64,000 bases of DNA from Pseudomonas sp. (GTDB lineage: Bacteria; Pseudomonadota; Gammaproteobacteria; Pseudomonadales; Pseudomonadaceae), in assembly GCA_030603065.1 (NCBI GenBank), contig JAUVYN010000004.1, positions 1 through 64,000 of the forward strand. Reading direction: 5' to 3'. Of the stretch, positions 38,303 to 46,645 are shown piece by piece. Position numbers and translations under genes: made by a program. The notes under the pieces are model-generated. The model was not told the DNA's origin. It saw nothing but the letters and a program-made list of their open reading frames with translations, and did not search any database. Each line of letters opens with the position of its first letter. Positions within the stretch are counted from its first letter, which is position 1.

Positions 38303-41300
38303 TCGGGTTGATTGCCAGGATCGTTTTACGCGGTCTGCTGATTATTCTTCTAGTGCCCCTGCTGTTGGCCGTTACGCTCGCGGTGCTGTTGTCGAGCGAG
38401 CGCTTCAATGCCTGGCTATTCGACCGGGCCATGGGCTTCGAACCGCGGCTCGAATTGGTATACCAGCGCGGCCACCTCTGGCGTGGCTGGGATTTCGAGC
38501 GAATACACTGGCGTGACGAGGGCGTCGAGGCGATCCTGGAAGAGGTCTCTCTGGCGTGGGACCCGCGGTGTCTGCGTGGCCGAAGGCTGTGCATCGAACA
38601 TATCGACATCGCCCATCTGCGGCTGGACATCGAGCCAACCGACCAGGAGCCCACGACGCAACGCCAGTCCATCGAACTACCGGATATCAGGGTGCCAGTG
38701 GGCGTGCAGCTCGATCGTTTCTGGTTAGGTGCGCTCTGGCTGGACGAAGAGGCACCACTCCTGACCGACGTGCAGCTCACCGCCACTTTGCGCGACGAGC
38801 ATCTGGTGATCCACGAGTTACGCGGTCGAGGCCCGGAACTGGATTGGGAGGTCGATGGGGATTTGCGGCTCAGGGGCGACTGGCCATTGCTGATACGCGC
38901 ACAGGCCAACCTGCCGCCGATTGCCGGAGAACCGGTGTCAGCGCAGCTGCGCCTGTCCAACAGCGTGACGCAGCTGGATGTCGAAGCGCGCACCCAGGGG
39001 TTCATCGAAAGCCGTCTCGAAGGGCGAGTGGAGCCGTTGGAGCCTGATCTGCCGCTTTCGATCAATTGGTCGAGCCCTGCTTTTCTCGCCATGGACACCC
39101 TGCCAGAGACGCTGACCCTGGAGGAGCTGGTAATCAACCTTCAGGGCGATCTGGCAGGTGGTTATCGAGTGCAGGGCGGGGCACAGCTTCCCGGAGAAGA
39201 AGGCCGGGTCGCTCTTGCCGTCGAGGCGCTGGTGAACGAGGTGGGTGTTTCCGGTCTGGAGCTTTTCATGCATCCGCTTGAACAGCCTGACCGAGCGCTT
39301 CGCATCACTGGGGATGCCTCCTGGGCCGAGGAAGTCGTCGCCGATGTCCGCGTCGAGCTAGAGCGCTTTCCCTGGTACCGGCTCTATCCGCAAGAGCTCG
39401 GAGAGATCGAGCTGCAACAATTCATAGCTACCGCCAGCTTGCGTGGTGATAACTATAACGCCGACATCACTGCCGCTATCAGTGGCGTGGCTGGTCAGAA
39501 TGTGGACCTGACGCTGAGCGTCGACGGGGATCCCGAGTCGGTACGGATCACACCTGTTACCCTGCAGACGCCTGCCGGGCGGGCCAGCGGTGAGGTACTT
39601 CTGGGGCTGGTCGAAGGAATCAGTTGGGACGTCCAGCTCCTTCTGGAGCAACTGGACCCTGGCGTGTTCGTCAGTGATCTGCCTGGCACGCTGAGCGGAC
39701 CACTCACCAGCGTGGGGAGCCTTGTCGACGAAACACTGACTCTACAGGCTGCTTGGCAACTTGGAGGACGTCTACGCGGTCAGCCGCTCGAGCTGGCTGG
39801 CGAGGTGGAGAAGCAGCAGGAGGCGTGGGCATTCAACGAGCTGTTGCTGCGCCAGGGCGCCAATCGCGTGGTCGGCTCGGGGGAGTGGGGTGATCGGATC
39901 GCCGCCGACCTGACTGTCGATATGCCGGATCTGAGCACACTCTGGCCTGGACTTGCGGGAAATCTGAGTGGGGCAGTGCGTGCAACGGGTGATCCGGAGC
40001 AACCGGACATAGCGTTGAGTCTGCAAGGCGAACGTTTGAGTTATGAAGAGCTCTTCCTGCTCGGACTGGACCTTGAAGGAAGCGTGCAGCTCACCGAGCA
40101 GATGCCGATCGAACTCCAGCTGGAATCCCGTCGCATGCGCAGCGGCGACACCAGCCTGGGCAATCTTTCGGTTCAACTGTCAGGGAACCGTGCCGATCAC
40201 CGCCTGAGGCTGGATCTACAGGACGGCGTCGTCGATCTCTCGGCGCGCCTGAGCGGGACGCTGCATGACGACCGTTGGGAGGGCCAACTGACCCAGGGCG
40301 AGGTTGCCGCAGAAGAGATGATCTGGCGTCAGCGCGAAGCTGCCGCGCTGAGCTACCACTTCGAGGCCGGGCAGCTGCGGCTTGCTGCGCATTGCTGGGG
40401 ACATGAGAACGCAAGCCTGTGCTTTCAGGACGAGCAGCGGCTGCTGCCCGACCGGCGCATAGCGCTTACCCTGCGGGACTTCCCGCTGACTTCGCTCGAC
40501 AGTTTCATGCCCGACGACTTCGGCTGGGCCGGTTCGCTAAATGCCGATATCGAGCTTACCCAGGCTGAGGGCAGTGCCCCGCTGGCCCAGATTCAGGTGT
40601 CCAGCCTGGACGGAGTACTCAGTGTCAGCAATCCCGAGCAAACTCTCGCGTTTCCCTATACCCGGCTGCAGCTTGACAGCGAGCTCCAGGCGGATCGCGC
40701 GGTTAACCGGTTCCTGCTCACTGGCGAGACGCTCGGGGAAATCGAGATCGAGGCTAATGTTGCCGATCCGGCCGGCGCTCAGGCATTGTCAGGCCGCTAT
40801 TCGCTCTCTGGCTTCCGGCTGGATTTCCTTCGCCCGTTCCTCCCGGACGTTGAGGTCATGCGCGGTGAGCTCAACGGCAATGGCCTGCTCTCAGGTACTC
40901 TGCTGGAGCCGGAAGTACAGGGTGTCGTGGCCCTGCAGGGCGGCCAGATCACCGGACCAGCCTTGCCGGTCAGTTTTGAAGAGCTCGGAGTACGCGTGCT
41001 CATTGACGGGCAGACCGCGGATATCGAAGGCGGCTGGCGTAGCGGGGGTTCGGGGCAGGGCAGCCTGACCGGCGCGGTTACCTGGGCTCCAGAGCTTGAT
41101 GTGTACCTGGCTATACGAGGTCAGCGGCTGCCGGTGCTGGTGCCGCCCTTTGCCGACCTGCGAGTAAGCCCTGACGTGACGCTTACACTTGTCGACAATC
41201 AGTTGGTGGTACGCGGAGAGATCGCCATTCCCGAGGGCGACATCACCATCCGCGAGCTACCCGAGCAGGCTGTTGGCGTATCACCCGATACCGTCATCGT

Positions 41301-42027
41301 GGGCCAGGACGATCAGGAACTGGACGGCGAGATCCCTCTGGATATCTCAGCGCGGGTGACGCTTGTCATAGGCGACCAGCTTCGACTGTCCGGCTTTGGT
41401 CTGACTGGTAGGCTGAGTGGGCGCATCCAGGTTGAGGAAAGCCTCAACGCAAGTGGCGATCTCAATATCCTTGACGGTCAGTACCGAGGCTATGGCCAGC
41501 GCCTGACACTCAGGCGCGCACAGATTCTGTTCGCCGGCCCGATCAGCCAGCCATTTCTTAACATCGAAGCGATTCGCCGGGTCGATGATGTGGTCGCCGG
41601 GCTGCGCCTTACCGGGCGCGCGGAAGCTCCTCAATCGGAGGTCTTTTCCGAGCCTGCGATGCCTCAGGAACAGGCACTGGCCTATCTGATACTCGGCCGC
41701 CCACTCGGTGGCGGGGGCGGAGATGGTGATGCTCTCGGACAGGCCGCCCTTGCACTGGGCATGGCTGGCAGCGCACCGCTCGCCCAGAATATCGCCAGTA
41801 CCCTTGGCATCGAGAACTTCCAGCTGGAAACCGAAGGTACAGGGCTGGGCACCCAGCTAGTGGCGGCCGGATACCTCACAGAGCGGTTAAGCATTCGGTA
41901 CGGGGTGGGCGTGTTCGAGCCGGCCAACCAGGTCGCCCTGCGCTACGATCTGACGCGTCGGTTGTATCTGGAGGCGGTCAGCGGCTTTGCGAGTTCACTG
42001 GATTTCTTCTATCGTATCGACTTTTAG
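38299..42027 (+). CDS. tamB: Translocation and assembly module protein TamB
   Basis: A 1242-residue AsmA-like bridge protein with one N-terminal transmembrane segment ([22 protein letters not shown]), a long beta-taco periplasmic region and a C-terminal DUF490 domain. The C-terminal half has [16 protein letters not shown] and [17 protein letters not shown], then [16 protein letters not shown] and [10 protein letters not shown] at the end, all typical of TamB. TamB-type proteins are thought to move lipids between membranes. Start overlaps the tamA stop (GTG at 38299), showing coupling. Confidence 0.94.
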   Translation: MIGLIARIVLRGLLIILLVPLLLAVTLAVLLSSERFNAWLFDRAMGFEPRLELVYQRGHLWRGWDFERIHWRDEGVEAILEEVSLAWDPRCLRGRRLCIEHIDIAHLRLDIEPTDQEPTTQRQSIELPDIRVPVGVQLDRFWLGALWLDEEAPLLTDVQLTATLRDEHLVIHELRGRGPELDWEVDGDLRLRGDWPLLIRAQANLPPIAGEPVSAQLRLSNSVTQLDVEARTQGFIESRLEGRVEPLEPDLPLSINWSSPAFLAMDTLPETLTLEELVINLQGDLAGGYRVQGGAQLPGEEGRVALAVEALVNEVGVSGLELFMHPLEQPDRALRITGDASWAEEVVADVRVELERFPWYRLYPQELGEIELQQFIATASLRGDNYNADITAAISGVAGQNVDLTLSVDGDPESVRITPVTLQTPAGRASGEVLLGLVEGISWDVQLLLEQLDPGVFVSDLPGTLSGPLTSVGSLVDETLTLQAAWQLGGRLRGQPLELAGEVEKQQEAWAFNELLLRQGANRVVGSGEWGDRIAADLTVDMPDLSTLWPGLAGNLSGAVRATGDPEQPDIALSLQGERLSYEELFLLGLDLEGSVQLTEQMPIELQLESRRMRSGDTSLGNLSVQLSGNRADHRLRLDLQDGVVDLSARLSGTLHDDRWEGQLTQGEVAAEEMIWRQREAAALSYHFEAGQLRLAAHCWGHENASLCFQDEQRLLPDRRIALTLRDFPLTSLDSFMPDDFGWAGSLNADIELTQAEGSAPLAQIQVSSLDGVLSVSNPEQTLAFPYTRLQLDSELQADRAVNRFLLTGETLGEIEIEANVADPAGAQALSGRYSLSGFRLDFLRPFLPDVEVMRGELNGNGLLSGTLLEPEVQGVVALQGGQITGPALPVSFEELGVRVLIDGQTADIEGGWRSGGSGQGSLTGAVTWAPELDVYLAIRGQRLPVLVPPFADLRVSPDVTLTLVDNQLVVRGEIAIPEGDITIRELPEQAVGVSPDTVIVGQDDQELDGEIPLDISARVTLVIGDQLRLSGFGLTGRLSGRIQVEESLNASGDLNILDGQYRGYGQRLTLRRAQILFAGPISQPFLNIEAIRRVDDVVAGLRLTGRAEAPQSEVFSEPAMPQEQALAYLILGRPLGGGGGDGDALGQAALALGMAGSAPLAQNIASTLGIENFQLETEGTGLGTQLVAAGYLTERLSIRYGVGVFEPANQVALRYDLTRRLYLEAVSGFASSLDFFYRIDF

Positions 42028-42070
42028 CCAGGCGCCGAATCGCGCGATCCATGCCAATAAGGAGCGTTAT

Positions 42071-42571
42071 ATGTCCAGCGTTACATTAAGAGGTAACCCT
42101 ATCAGCGTCGGCGGTAGCTTCCCGGCCGTTGGTGAGAAGGCTCCGGCCTTCACCCTCGCAGCCAAGGACCTGACCGATGTCAGCCTGGCCGACTATGCCG
42201 GCAAGCGCAAGGTATTGAACATATTCCCAAGCGTCGATACTCCGACCTGCGCAACCTCGGTGCGCACGTTCAACGGCAAGGCCAGCGCGCTGGAAAACAC
42301 CGTAATCCTGTGCATCTCTGCAGACCTACCCTTCGCTCAGGCGCGTTTTTGCGGCGCCGAAGGTTTGGAAAACGTAGTCAACCTTTCTTCGTTCCGCAGT
42401 CCGGACTTTGCCAAGTCCTACGGCGTTTCCATTGACAACGGCCCGCTCGCAGGGCTGACCGCCCGGGCGGTGATAGTGCTGGACGCCGATGACAAGGTTC
42501 TGCACAGCGAACTGGTTGCCGAAATAGGCAGCGAGCCCAACTACGAAAAGGCCCTGGCCGCGCTCAGCTGA
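42071..42571 (+). CDS. tpx: Thiol peroxidase
   Basis: Tpx is a thioredoxin-dependent lipid and hydrogen peroxide reductase. The 166-residue atypical 2-Cys peroxiredoxin has [17 protein letters not shown] with peroxidatic Cys60 and ARFCGAEG with resolving Cys94, matching Cys61 and Cys95 in E. coli. The ATG at 42071 has AAGGAG 6 bases upstream; a frame open from 41987 overlaps tamB and is rejected. The hairpin at 42579-42607 follows. Confidence 0.96.
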   Translation: MSSVTLRGNPISVGGSFPAVGEKAPAFTLAAKDLTDVSLADYAGKRKVLNIFPSVDTPTCATSVRTFNGKASALENTVILCISADLPFAQARFCGAEGLENVVNLSSFRSPDFAKSYGVSIDNGPLAGLTARAVIVLDADDKVLHSELVAEIGSEPNYEKALAALS

Positions 42572-42578
42572 GCAACAG

Positions 42579-42607
42579 TGCTGCAGCTCTATCAGAGGGC
42601 TGCAGCA
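42579..42607. terminator. Hairpin between convergent tpx and the glycosyltransferase gene
   Basis: Arms TGCTGCAG and CTGCAGCA (8 bp) are extended inside by CTCT/AGAG, with a two-base bulge and loop ATC. No T-run, so it may be a weak bidirectional terminator. Confidence 0.45.
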
Positions 42608-42614
42608 ATCAACC

Positions 42615-44015
42615 TCATTGCCCCCATTTCCCGCTTCTACGCATTACCCCCCACTTGTGCTGGCTGCGGGACATCCACTGCCACATGCCGCGCACCCGCC
42701 ACAGCGTGTTGAGTTGGCGGTAACCGAAGTTCTCCAGCACTGCCATCATAAACAGGCGCAGCATATCTCGCCGGCGGGTGTAGACCCTGAACGAGAGAGT
42801 CTCGAGTAAAAGGCCGTTGACTGACAGCAGGATGCCCATGCCGATCGCCACCAGTAGGAATACCGCCATGACGGGATAGGACACGGCCCCCACTGCAAAA
42901 CCGCCGAACATGACCAGATACCCCACAAGTTCGATAATCGGACCGATCCACTCGAACAGCGCCATGAATGGCCAGGCCAGCCAGCCCACCGCACCGCCGC
43001 GGCGATTGAATGCCAGGGGGGCATGTCGGGTAAGACTTTCGGCCAACCCACGCTGCCAGCGGCTGCGCTGGCGACCCAGCGTGCCGGCGTCTTCGGGGGC
43101 CTCGGTCCAGCAGATCGGGTCGGGCAAATAGCGAATTCGGTAGGGAATGCGTTTATCCCGATGGTAACGATGAAGCCGCACGACCAGCTCCATGTCCTCG
43201 CCTACCGTGTCGGTCCGATAGCCGCCCACCGCTATGACCCGCTCACGATCGAACAGGCCGAAGGCGCCCGAGATGATCAACACTGCATTCATCGGCGACC
43301 AGCCGAGGCGACCGAACAGAAAGGCTCGTAGATACTCAACTATCTGAAAGCGCGCCAGAAGGTTATCCGGCAGACCGGCACTGAGGAGAAAGCCGCCGCG
43401 TACCTGAGAACCATTGGCGATCCGCACCGTGCCACCGGCCGCTATGGTGCGCTCGTCCTCGAGAAACGGCTGCACAACCCGCAGGAGGCTGTCCCGCTGC
43501 AGGATCGAATCGGCATCCACGCCGCAGAACAGAGTGTGTCGCGATCCGTTTATGCCGGCGTTGAGCGCGTCTGCCTTACCGCCGTTTTCCTTGTCGATGA
43601 CCCGCAGATTGGCGTATCGGCGAGACCGGTAGATGCCACGCACCGGCTTGTGGTCGACTGCGCGGCGCAGTGGTTCCGGATGGATCTCCAGGTCGAATTC
43701 GTTCTTGAGCACCTCAAGCGTACCGTCCCGAGACCCGTCGTTGATCACCACGACTTCGAACTCGGGATACTGCAGTTGCAGCATCGAGCGAACCGAGGTG
43801 CGAATTGTGGCCTCCTCGTTGAACGCGGGCATCAGCACCGAGACCGGTGGCTCCACGCCGAGATAGGGCACGCTCTCACCGATCTCGGAACGCTGGCGCA
43901 GATAGGCTCGCAGGCTGAACATGGAGAACAGATTGAGCAACAGATACATGCCGTTGAGCAGCAGAAAATAGATAATGAATGCGACCTGTAGCCACCAGAA
44001 CCAGTCGATGTTCAT
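42615..44015 (-). CDS. Processive family 2 glycosyltransferase (PgaC/NodC-like polysaccharide synthase)
   Basis: A 466-residue inner-membrane synthase. Two N-terminal hydrophobic segments (residues about 8-38), a GT-A domain with SVLMPAFNEEATI, DxD at Asp167/Asp169 (GVDADS), GED near 272-274, and QRSRW at 316-320. The last is the QxxRW motif of processive synthases such as PgaC, NodC and cellulose synthase. Several C-terminal membrane helices follow. It probably polymerises a UDP-sugar into an exopolysaccharide and moves it across the inner membrane; the sugar is unknown. It overlaps the HEAT gene stop as ATGA and ends the five-gene operon. No PilZ domain is fused. Confidence 0.88.
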   Translation of the reverse strand: MNIDWFWWLQVAFIIYFLLLNGMYLLLNLFSMFSLRAYLRQRSEIGESVPYLGVEPPVSVLMPAFNEEATIRTSVRSMLQLQYPEFEVVVINDGSRDGTLEVLKNEFDLEIHPEPLRRAVDHKPVRGIYRSRRYANLRVIDKENGGKADALNAGINGSRHTLFCGVDADSILQRDSLLRVVQPFLEDERTIAAGGTVRIANGSQVRGGFLLSAGLPDNLLARFQIVEYLRAFLFGRLGWSPMNAVLIISGAFGLFDRERVIAVGGYRTDTVGEDMELVVRLHRYHRDKRIPYRIRYLPDPICWTEAPEDAGTLGRQRSRWQRGLAESLTRHAPLAFNRRGGAVGWLAWPFMALFEWIGPIIELVGYLVMFGGFAVGAVSYPVMAVFLLVAIGMGILLSVNGLLLETLSFRVYTRRRDMLRLFMMAVLENFGYRQLNTLWRVRGMWQWMSRSQHKWGVMRRSGKWGQ

Positions 44016-45073
44016 CGGCGAACCTCGGCGATAGCGCGGCGCAGGGCGTCCTGACCATATCTGTCAGTGGTCTGGGCAAGCATCCGTGCAAGTCGAACCG
44101 AGTCCATACCCGGCAGTGCGACGAGCGCATCGGCTGCAGCCTGACGCACCCACCAATTCTCATCGGCCAGCAAGGGAAGTAGCGCGGTATCGTCGTTTCG
44201 CGTGGCTTGATGGGCGAAAGCTTCCACAGCTGCATGGCGAACCGCGCTGCGACGGTCGTCGAGTCTTGCAAGAATCCTCGAGCGGTCGATGGGATCGGCC
44301 AGTTCACCAAGGCACTGCAGCCCATAGCGGATCTGCACCGAGGCGGTACTGCCAAAATCGACATGATGTCTTGCCCAAGGGGCCATGGCGCGGGGATCGG
44401 CGTAGGGCAGCAGGGCTGCCATCCGCGTACGAAGGTCCTCGTCGGGGCCAAGTAGGACATCCAGTAGCGCTGGTGTAACGGCGCCCGGTCCGGCCTGCCT
44501 GCATAGGCCTATCAATCTGGGCAGTGCAAGGTCTTGTCGACGCTGCGCCAGAGTCAGTGTGAGCCGCATCGCCCGGGAAGCGTCGATCGCAGTCAGTGTT
44601 TGCAGGGCGGCGAGCACGACGATCGGATTACGGTGCTGAGTCAACTGCTCCACTGCCGGCCAGAATTCCGCATCCGCCAGGTGGCGCAGACAGCTCAAGC
44701 CAATCAGTCTGGCCTGGGGACGGCCCTGAAGCAGGCGCAGGGCGACCGCCTGCATGCCTAGTGCGCGCAGCGCTGCGTTCATGCGTTCCTGTGCGCCACC
44801 TCTTAAATGCAGTTGTGTACGGTTCCATTGCAGCAGAAACCAGAGGCGTTGACCGCGGGAAAGGGAGGGCAGAGGACCATCTGGCTCGCCACCCAACGAC
44901 CACTGGGCGAAAATCGGCCGCCAAAGGAGATTGAACGCCTGGCGCCGCCGTTCACGGCGCATCGCCAGTTCGGAAAACACTAGCACCTGAATCATTACCA
45001 GGAGGGTCGCGAGAGCCAGACCCAGCGCGGAGTAAACAGCAAACCGCAACACAACGTCGTCCGGCAGCCACAT
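44012..45073 (-). CDS. Membrane-anchored HEAT-repeat protein
   Basis: About 353 residues from the ATG at 45073. One N-terminal signal-anchor helix (VVLRFAVYSALGLALATLLVMIQ) is followed by Arg-rich RRERRRQAF, then about six HEAT repeats, for example FWPAVEQLTQHRNPIVVLAALQTL and DENWWVRQAAADALVAL. HEAT solenoids are protein-binding scaffolds. In this operon it may hold the synthase, the porin or the receiver together, but that is inference. The start is uncertain: 45073 has GGAGG too close, while 45136 overlaps the YaiO gene and lacks a ribosome site. No enzyme motif was found. Confidence 0.75.
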   Translation of the reverse strand: MWLPDDVVLRFAVYSALGLALATLLVMIQVLVFSELAMRRERRRQAFNLLWRPIFAQWSLGGEPDGPLPSLSRGQRLWFLLQWNRTQLHLRGGAQERMNAALRALGMQAVALRLLQGRPQARLIGLSCLRHLADAEFWPAVEQLTQHRNPIVVLAALQTLTAIDASRAMRLTLTLAQRRQDLALPRLIGLCRQAGPGAVTPALLDVLLGPDEDLRTRMAALLPYADPRAMAPWARHHVDFGSTASVQIRYGLQCLGELADPIDRSRILARLDDRRSAVRHAAVEAFAHQATRNDDTALLPLLADENWWVRQAAADALVALPGMDSVRLARMLAQTTDRYGQDALRRAIAEVRR

Positions 45074-45125
45074 CCTCCAGTAGCCAAGCACGGTCGTACA
45101 TAACCACTCGGGACAGATAGACGCC

Positions 45126-46259
45126 TCAGAATGCATGCCGCACGCCCAACTGCAGCCAATTGCGCTCGTAGAACGAACCCTGTCGGTGATGGCCGACTTC
45201 CCAACCAAGAGCCCATTGCGACGAAAGCCAGTGCCGTCCCTGCAGGCTGACAGCACGCACGCTGCTAGTGATGAGCTGCTGTTCTTCTACGGCCTCCTCG
45301 TCGCCTGCGACCAACCTAACCCCGACGTAGCTAAGCCCGTCGTAGAAATGGTCGAGTGCAAGGTTGTGGCCAACGGGAGTGCCGGCGTTGGCCACGTCGG
45401 TGATATTGAGTGTGTACCCCGCGCGCCAGGAACCCCAATAGCGCTCGGCAGCCAGGGCGAGGCGGTCAACACGGGTGCTCTGGTACTCGGTGCGGCGAAC
45501 GCTGGCCGCGCCAACGAAACCCGCTGGCAGGATCCGCTGAACTCTCACGTCTGCGAACCATTCCGGCTGGAAGGACGGTGAACGCTGATAACCTAACTCG
45601 GGCTGCAGCGTCCATGCGCCTCCCAGCGGGATCAGGGCGCCCAGCTCTAGTCCATCGTCGCTCTCGCCAAAACGCTGTTCGCGCAGTAGTGCGCCGTACC
45701 AGCCGAGCCCCTCTGCGCGGCTGGAGCTGTAATCCAGACGCTGCGCACGCCAGTTGTCGAAGCCGCTATCCAGCCAGTCCTGTCGAGCGGTGAGCTCCAG
45801 CTCCTTGCGGGACGAGCTGGGCTGCACGAGTTTGGCCGCCGTGGCTGTAGTCGGCCGCTCGCCGAAACTGGCGCGGGCTTGGCGAAGGGCGTGCTGTACG
45901 GCTTCATAGTCGGGAGCGATAGCTGCAGCCCGCTCAAGTGGGGGTAGCGCCTCCTGAGGTAGGCCGTCCCAGAGCAGTGCCTGTCCCCGGGCGAGCAGAT
46001 AGTCCGCGTTGTCCGGCTCTTCGGCGAGCAATAAGTCGAACAACTGCAGTGCCTGCGGGATGTTCATTTGCCAGGCAAGCACCTGGCCCAGGAGGAAGCG
46101 AGCCTCGGCATCAGCCGGTTGCCTTTCCAGGTGACGCTCGAGGGTAGCACGGGCATCATCAAGGCGTTTTGCTTCGATTTGCTGGCGAGCGACTTCCGGG
46201 GACGCCATTACCAGGCAGGGTAAAACAGCGGCGAGGGCCGCAAGATGGCGAGTGATCAA
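45126..46259 (-). CDS. YaiO-family protein: TPR domain plus outer-membrane beta-barrel
   Basis: From a TTG at 46259 (AGGAGG 5 bases upstream; TTGA overlap with the receiver stop) the protein has 377 residues. It has a signal peptide (ITRHLAALAAVLPCLVMASP), TPR repeats at about residues 25-130 (ARATLERHLERQPADAEARFLLG and repeats), and a C-terminal barrel with alternating polar and aromatic strands ending in RHAF. YaiO and PgaA-type proteins combine TPRs with an outer-membrane porin for polysaccharide export, which suits the GT2 synthase downstream. No ATG is present near the signal peptide. Confidence 0.82.
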   Translation of the reverse strand: MITRHLAALAAVLPCLVMASPEVARQQIEAKRLDDARATLERHLERQPADAEARFLLGQVLAWQMNIPQALQLFDLLLAEEPDNADYLLARGQALLWDGLPQEALPPLERAAAIAPDYEAVQHALRQARASFGERPTTATAAKLVQPSSSRKELELTARQDWLDSGFDNWRAQRLDYSSSRAEGLGWYGALLREQRFGESDDGLELGALIPLGGAWTLQPELGYQRSPSFQPEWFADVRVQRILPAGFVGAASVRRTEYQSTRVDRLALAAERYWGSWRAGYTLNITDVANAGTPVGHNLALDHFYDGLSYVGVRLVAGDEEAVEEQQLITSSVRAVSLQGRHWLSSQWALGWEVGHHRQGSFYERNWLQLGVRHAF

Positions 46260-46645
46260 CGGGTCCTCCTGGTGAAGCGACGAATCCGGGCGAGCAGCTC
46301 CTCCGGCTGAAACGGTTTGGTGATGTAATCGTCGGCACCTAGCTCCAGAGCCCGAACGATGTCGGCCTCCCTTGCCTTGGCCGTCAGCATCAGCACAGGC
46401 ACCTGCTCCCACCCGGACTGGGCTCGCAGGCGCTCTACAAGTTCCAGTCCGTCATGGTAGGGCAGCATGATGTCCATCAGTACCAGTGCAGGCGGCTGCT
46501 GTGATTCGATGCGTTCGATCGCCTGGCGTCCATCCCCAGCGTGGTCGACAGCAAAGCCGTGGCGTTCGAGCAGAAATCTGACGATGAAGGCAATGTCCTC
46601 TTCATCTTCCACCATCAATATCCGAAGAGCGTTTGGTTCGCTCAT
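46256..46645 (-). CDS. Single-domain response regulator (CheY-like)
   Basis: A 129-residue lone receiver. ILMVEDEEDIAFIV supplies the acidic pocket, LVLMDIMLPYHDG the phospho-acceptor Asp, LMLTAKA the Thr switch and YITKPFQPEEL the conserved Lys. No output domain follows. Its start overlaps the stop of the hybrid kinase as ATGA. It is the natural phosphate acceptor of that kinase, and its output must be through protein contacts, possibly with the HEAT protein or synthase. Regulation of a secretion system by a lone receiver would be unusual. Confidence 0.92.
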   Translation of the reverse strand: MSEPNALRILMVEDEEDIAFIVRFLLERHGFAVDHAGDGRQAIERIESQQPPALVLMDIMLPYHDGLELVERLRAQSGWEQVPVLMLTAKAREADIVRALELGADDYITKPFQPEELLARIRRFTRRTR

